Assembly: GCA_037443765.1 (NCBI GenBank)
Contig: JBBINS010000001.1
Location: 186,001-250,000, forward strand
Direction of reading: 5' to 3'
Length of the DNA: 64,000 nt
Source: CAIKZZ01 sp037443765
GTDB lineage: Bacteria; Pseudomonadota; Gammaproteobacteria; Steroidobacterales; Steroidobacteraceae
Position numbers and translations under genes: made by a program. The notes beneath the pieces were generated by a model. The model was given only the letters and a program-made list of their open reading frames with translations. It was not told the origin of the DNA and did no database searches. Of this stretch, positions 60,538 to 64,000 are shown piece after piece (within the stretch, counting starts at the first letter, position 1; each line of letters begins with the position of its first letter).

Positions 60538-62301
60538 TCACTTGTACATGGTCTGGTTCTTGGTCCCTGGCGCGTACTCGCGCGGGTCCACCCAGATGTT
60601 GATGACGGCCGAGCGCTTCAGCTTCGCCACCGACTCGCGCGCGCGGCGCAGCGCCGGAGCGATTTGCGCCGCATCGCGGACCTCCTCGCCGTAGCCGCCG
60701 AGCATCTCCGCGAACTTGCCGAACGGCACGTCGCCGAGCAGGTTGCCGACGTTGCCGCGTTCCTCGCCGTACTTCGCGAGCTGGCCGTAGCGGATTTGGT
60801 TCATCGCCGAGTTGTTGCCGATGACCGCGATGTACGGCACGCCGAAGCGGTTGGCGGTCTCCATGTCGAAGGCCGTCATGCCGAAGGCGCCGTCGCCGTA
60901 GTAGCAGAGCACCTCCTTGCTGGGATGCGCGAGACCCGCGGCAATCGCGAAGCCGGTGCCGACGCCCAGTGAACCGAGCGCACCGGGATCCATCCACTGC
61001 CCGGGCCGCCGCGGCCGCACCGCCTGCGCCGAGATCGTCACCACGTCGCCGCCGTCGCCGATGTAGATCGTGTTGTCGGCAAGGAACTCGTTGAGCTCGT
61101 AGGCGACCCGGTACGGGTGGATCGGCGTGTTGTTCGACTTAAAGAGCGGCATCAGCTTCTCGGTCGCCGCATCCTCGGCCGCCGTCAGCTTCTTCATCCA
61201 CTGCTGGCGCGCCTGGCGCTTGTCGTTCTTGAGGCGGCCGCTCGCGGCCTGCAGCACCGCGCCGAGGATCGCGCCCGGGTCGCCGACGAGCCCGAGCGTG
61301 ATGTCACGGTTCTTGCCGACGGTGCGGTAGTCCATATCGATCTGCACCAGCGTCGCCTTGTTGCTGATGCGCTTGCCGTAGCCCATCCGGAAGTCGAAGG
61401 GCGTGCCGACGATCACGATGACGTCCGCCTCCGCGAAGGCGTTGCCGCGGGTGCGGTCGAAGTGGTGCGGGTCGCCCGGCGGCAGCAGTCCGCGGCTGCC
61501 GCCATTGAAGTAGCCGGGGATGTCGAGGCCCCGCAGCAGCGCGATCGCCTCCTCGTGGCCGCGCGCTGCCCAGACCTGCTGGCCATAGAGGATCGCCGGG
61601 CGCTCGGAGCCGACGAGGATGTCCGCGAGGCGCTCGATGTCGCGCGGGTCGCCGATCGACTTCGTCGACGCGCGGTAGTGGCCGGGCTTCGGAATCACGG
61701 TCTTGGTGATGTCGACCTCGCGGTCGAGCACGTCGCGCGGGATCTCGAGATAGGAGGGCCCCGGCGCGCCGTTGAAGGCCTCGCGGATGGCCATCGACAC
61801 CATGTCCGCGACGCGCTCGGTGCTCGGCACCGTCGCCGCGAATTTCGTGATCGGCGTCATCAGGTCAACGTGCGGCAGGTCCTGCAGCGAGCCCATCTTG
61901 TGCTGGGTCAGCGCGCCCTGGCCACCGATGTGCAGGATCGGGCTCTCCGAGCGGAACGCCGTCGCGACGCCGGTGACGGCGTTCGTGCAGCCGGGGCCGG
62001 CGGTGGTGACGACGCAGCCGAGCTTCCCGGTTTGGCGCGCGTAGCCGTCCGCCGCGTGCGCCGCCACCTGCTCGTGGCGCACGTCGATGATGCGGATGCC
62101 CTCGTCGACGCAGCCGTCATAGATGTCGATGATGTGGCCGCCGCAAAGCGTGAAGATCGTGTCGACGCCCTCGTTCTTGAGCGCCTTCGCCACGAGGTGG
62201 CCCCCGGAGATGACGCCCGCGTCGCGGGCTTTCCGCTTGAGCGTGTCCTCGGCGGTGGTCGTGGCGGTTGCGGCTGCGGAAGAAGTGGTCGCGGCTGTCA
62301 T
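60538..62301 (-). CDS. TPP-dependent enzyme, oxalyl-CoA decarboxylase / hydroxyacyl-CoA lyase type
   Basis: A 587-residue thiamine-diphosphate enzyme of the acetolactate-synthase superfamily: catalytic Glu77 in VRHEQVAAHAADGYA, and the TPP/Mg motif GDGAFGMTAFDMETANRF...GNNSAMN. Start has a Thr/Ala-rich leader, so a shorter start is possible. Between frc and oxlT it most likely decarboxylates oxalyl-CoA to formyl-CoA (Oxc). Sequence alone does not exclude 2-hydroxyacyl-CoA lyase. Confidence 0.8.
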   Translation of the reverse strand: MTAATTSSAAATATTTAEDTLKRKARDAGVISGGHLVAKALKNEGVDTIFTLCGGHIIDIYDGCVDEGIRIIDVRHEQVAAHAADGYARQTGKLGCVVTTAGPGCTNAVTGVATAFRSESPILHIGGQGALTQHKMGSLQDLPHVDLMTPITKFAATVPSTERVADMVSMAIREAFNGAPGPSYLEIPRDVLDREVDITKTVIPKPGHYRASTKSIGDPRDIERLADILVGSERPAILYGQQVWAARGHEEAIALLRGLDIPGYFNGGSRGLLPPGDPHHFDRTRGNAFAEADVIVIVGTPFDFRMGYGKRISNKATLVQIDMDYRTVGKNRDITLGLVGDPGAILGAVLQAASGRLKNDKRQARQQWMKKLTAAEDAATEKLMPLFKSNNTPIHPYRVAYELNEFLADNTIYIGDGGDVVTISAQAVRPRRPGQWMDPGALGSLGVGTGFAIAAGLAHPSKEVLCYYGDGAFGMTAFDMETANRFGVPYIAVIGNNSAMNQIRYGQLAKYGEERGNVGNLLGDVPFGKFAEMLGGYGEEVRDAAQIAPALRRARESVAKLKRSAVINIWVDPREYAPGTKNQTMYK

Positions 62302-62398
62302 GTTGCCTCCAAGCTCGTCGACAGGGTCGAAAGGGGCGAAGCGGGAACGGATGGGAAGGGTCCGGCGCCTGTTTGCGGGCGCCGGACCCCGAACGAGG

Positions 62399-63742
62399 TC
62401 AGGTCGTTGAACTGCGAGCGAGGCCGCCGCCGATGGCGCCCTGCATCGACATGTTGCTGCCGGCGGAGCCGTTGGCGACCTCCGCGCGGGTATCGGCGAA
62501 ATGGCGCCGGCGCATCGGCTTGAGGACGAACAGCCCGAGTGCCGCAGCGACCAGGTTGAACGCCACCGCGATCTGAAATACGACGTGCCAGCCCATCGAG
62601 GCGGCGATGCCGGCGGCCACCGGCACCAGGGTCGCGCCGGCGCCCTTCGCGGTGTACAGCATCCCGGCGTTGGCGGCCGCGTACTTCGAGCCGAACGTGT
62701 CGCCCTGCGTCGCGGGGAACAGGCTGTAAATCTCGCCGAACACGCCGAAGTAGAGCGCCGTCACCAGCACGAACAGCACCGGATTGCTGCCCGACTGGCT
62801 GAGCGTGAACAGCGCGATGGCGCCGATCACGAAGGCGATGGCCATCGTGTTCTCGCGACCGATGTGGTCGGACACCCAGCCGAAGAACGGCCGGCCGAAG
62901 CCGTCGAAGACGCGGTTGAGCGTGATCGCGAAGGTCAGTGCCGGCATCGCCATGCCAAACAGCTCGACCGGGATCTTCTCGACGTGCAGGTCCTTGGCGA
63001 TCGGCGCCATCGACGCCGCCATCATCAGGCCACCGGAGGCGACCAGCACGAACATCGCGTAGAGGACATAGAAGACCGGCTTACGCAGCACTTCCATCGG
63101 CGCGAAGCTGCGCGCCGCCTGGTTGGGCTTCGGCGCGGCGGCGACGAGCGCCGGCGGCGCGACCAGCAGGCCCCAAGCCATCACGAACACGATCACGCCC
63201 TGCAGCACGCCGAAGTACAGGAACGCCTGCTCGTAGCCGGCGGTGGCGATCATCTTGGAGATCGGTACCACCGTGATCGCGGCGCCGGCGCCGAACCCCG
63301 CTGCTGTCACGCCGGCCGCGAGGCCGCGGCGGCCCGGGAACCACTTGAGCGCATTGCCCACGCAGGTGCCGTACACCGAGCCCGTGCCGATGCCGCCGAT
63401 CGCCGCCGCGACGTACAGCAGCGTCAGGGAGTCCGCCATCGAGTTCATGACCCAGGCGATCCCGACCAGGAACGCGCCGCCGATGACGACGATGCGCGGG
63501 CCGAAGCGGTCGACGAGGTAGCCCTCGACCGGAACGAGCCAGGTCTCGATGAGCACGAAGATCGTGAAGGCGACCTGGATCGCCGCGCGGCCCCAGTGGT
63601 ACTTGGCGTCGATCGGGTTGACGAACAACGTCCAGCCGTACTGGAGATTCGCGACCGCCGCCATGCAGATGACGCCGAGCGTCAGCTGGATCCACGGGTT
63701 CGCGAAAATGGATTTGGTTTGTGTTCCCTGAGTCGAGTTCAT
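62399..63742 (-). CDS. oxlT: OxlT-like oxalate:formate antiporter (MFS)
   Basis: A 447-residue major-facilitator protein with twelve helices. Family features are LQYGWTLFVNPIDAKYHWGRAA near the start and RVFDGFGRPFFGWVSDHIGR in the middle. A lysine in the eleventh helix (MLYTAKGAGATLV) corresponds to the substrate-binding lysine of OxlT. It imports oxalate in exchange for formate, feeding the next two genes. First gene of the leftward operon. Confidence 0.86.
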   Translation of the reverse strand: MNSTQGTQTKSIFANPWIQLTLGVICMAAVANLQYGWTLFVNPIDAKYHWGRAAIQVAFTIFVLIETWLVPVEGYLVDRFGPRIVVIGGAFLVGIAWVMNSMADSLTLLYVAAAIGGIGTGSVYGTCVGNALKWFPGRRGLAAGVTAAGFGAGAAITVVPISKMIATAGYEQAFLYFGVLQGVIVFVMAWGLLVAPPALVAAAPKPNQAARSFAPMEVLRKPVFYVLYAMFVLVASGGLMMAASMAPIAKDLHVEKIPVELFGMAMPALTFAITLNRVFDGFGRPFFGWVSDHIGRENTMAIAFVIGAIALFTLSQSGSNPVLFVLVTALYFGVFGEIYSLFPATQGDTFGSKYAAANAGMLYTAKGAGATLVPVAAGIAASMGWHVVFQIAVAFNLVAAALGLFVLKPMRRRHFADTRAEVANGSAGSNMSMQGAIGGGLARSSTT

Positions 63743-64000
63743 CGATGCGTCTCCTCAGTCCGGTTGCGCCAGAGTGTGTTTGACCGCCAGCGCGCGCCGC
63801 TTCCAGAAGCAGGGAGTGCGTGCGTGGTGGTTGTCGTTTTCAGGCGCCGCGGCGGACGCGAGCCAGACACGGTCTGATGACCTGTCTGCCTGTCGATCGC
63901 CCGGTACCCCCCAAAATCGCGTCGTCAGCATGCCGTTTAGTTATAAGTCGAAACGACCATATGTGATATATCTGGACGTGTCAAACGAGCTCGATGGATG
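63743..64000. promoter_or_regulatory. Upstream region of the oxalate operon
   Basis: The last 258 bp lie upstream of the leftward oxlT gene. GAGGAGACGCATCG lies just before the ATG on the coding strand. An AT-rich patch at 63937-63975 (including TATAAG and ATATGTGATATAT) may hold the promoter; -35/-10 boxes were not resolved. Confidence 0.4.

Noticed and set aside
61117..63877. Two long rightward frames over the TPP enzyme and OxlT genes
   Set aside because: Both are antisense, Arg/Val-rich and motif-free.

Overview
The window is a high-G+C bacterial chromosome segment (by eye about two-thirds G+C). It comes from a Gram-negative, probably a gammaproteobacterium. The evidence is outer-membrane proteins (FadL type, porin, OprM/NodT type), an RND efflux system, SorAB and TusA/DsrE sulfur carriers. 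Species cannot be named from sequence alone. No rRNA, tRNA or CRISPR array was seen.

Region 1 (1-28.4 kb) is a dense sulfur-oxidation island. Leftward dsrE2-tusA-fadL (1-1654) is followed by a rightward lipoate-assembly operon (1844-7158) in which every junction is a 4-base or shorter overlap: an HDAC-family deacylase, LipS1, LipS2, the ligase sLpl and a class-I glutaminase fold that has lost its nucleophile. After a perfect palindrome (7199-7216) come dsrE3A-shdrC1-B1-A-H-C2-B2, a small Cys-pair protein, lbpA and an ArsR-type repressor (7272-14769). Next are a NarI/HdrE-like cytochrome b with an HdrD-like Fe-S protein (14919-16972), and an operon with a two-part YeeE/YedE transporter, a Psr/Phs-type molybdoenzyme (three subunits) and a rhodanese-like lipoprotein (17101-22848). 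The island closes with an 11-haem cytochrome c, a TauE/SafE exporter, SorAB sulfite dehydrogenase and a membrane rhodanese (23047-27515). No Sox or reverse-Dsr genes are present in the window.

The inferred flow is: sulfane sulfur is mobilised in the periplasm (Psr-like enzyme, rhodanese lipoprotein), imported by the YeeE pair, passed through TusA/DsrE proteins to the sHdr complex with lipoylated LbpA as cofactor protein, and released as sulfite. Sulfite would leave by TauE/SafE and be oxidised by SorAB; a YeiH-type putative sulfate exporter lies at 30.5 kb. The motif ATTAG-N6-CTAAT is perfect before dsrE3A and before fpr, and degenerate before the YeeE operon and between rhodanese and a methyltransferase gene. 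This suggests one regulon under the ArsR repressor.

Region 2 (28-42 kb) is ordinary chromosomal material: methyltransferases, OsmC, YeiH, ferredoxin-NADP reductase, DUF2189 protein, RRM protein, two overlapping Lys-rich micro-ORFs, fasciclin, GST, amidohydrolase, cupin, PhnA-like and lipase genes. Region 3 (42-52 kb) holds an RND efflux operon, an M19 dipeptidase, an SMP-30-like protein, a small haem-copper-like membrane protein and a CaiB-type CoA-transferase. Region 4 (52.6-57.2 kb) is a decay zone with two pseudogenes and an IS110/IS1111-type insertion sequence. Region 5 (57.2-64 kb) is a leftward oxalate-utilisation operon: OxlT-like carrier, a TPP-dependent oxalyl-CoA decarboxylase-like enzyme, formyl-CoA transferase and a porin.
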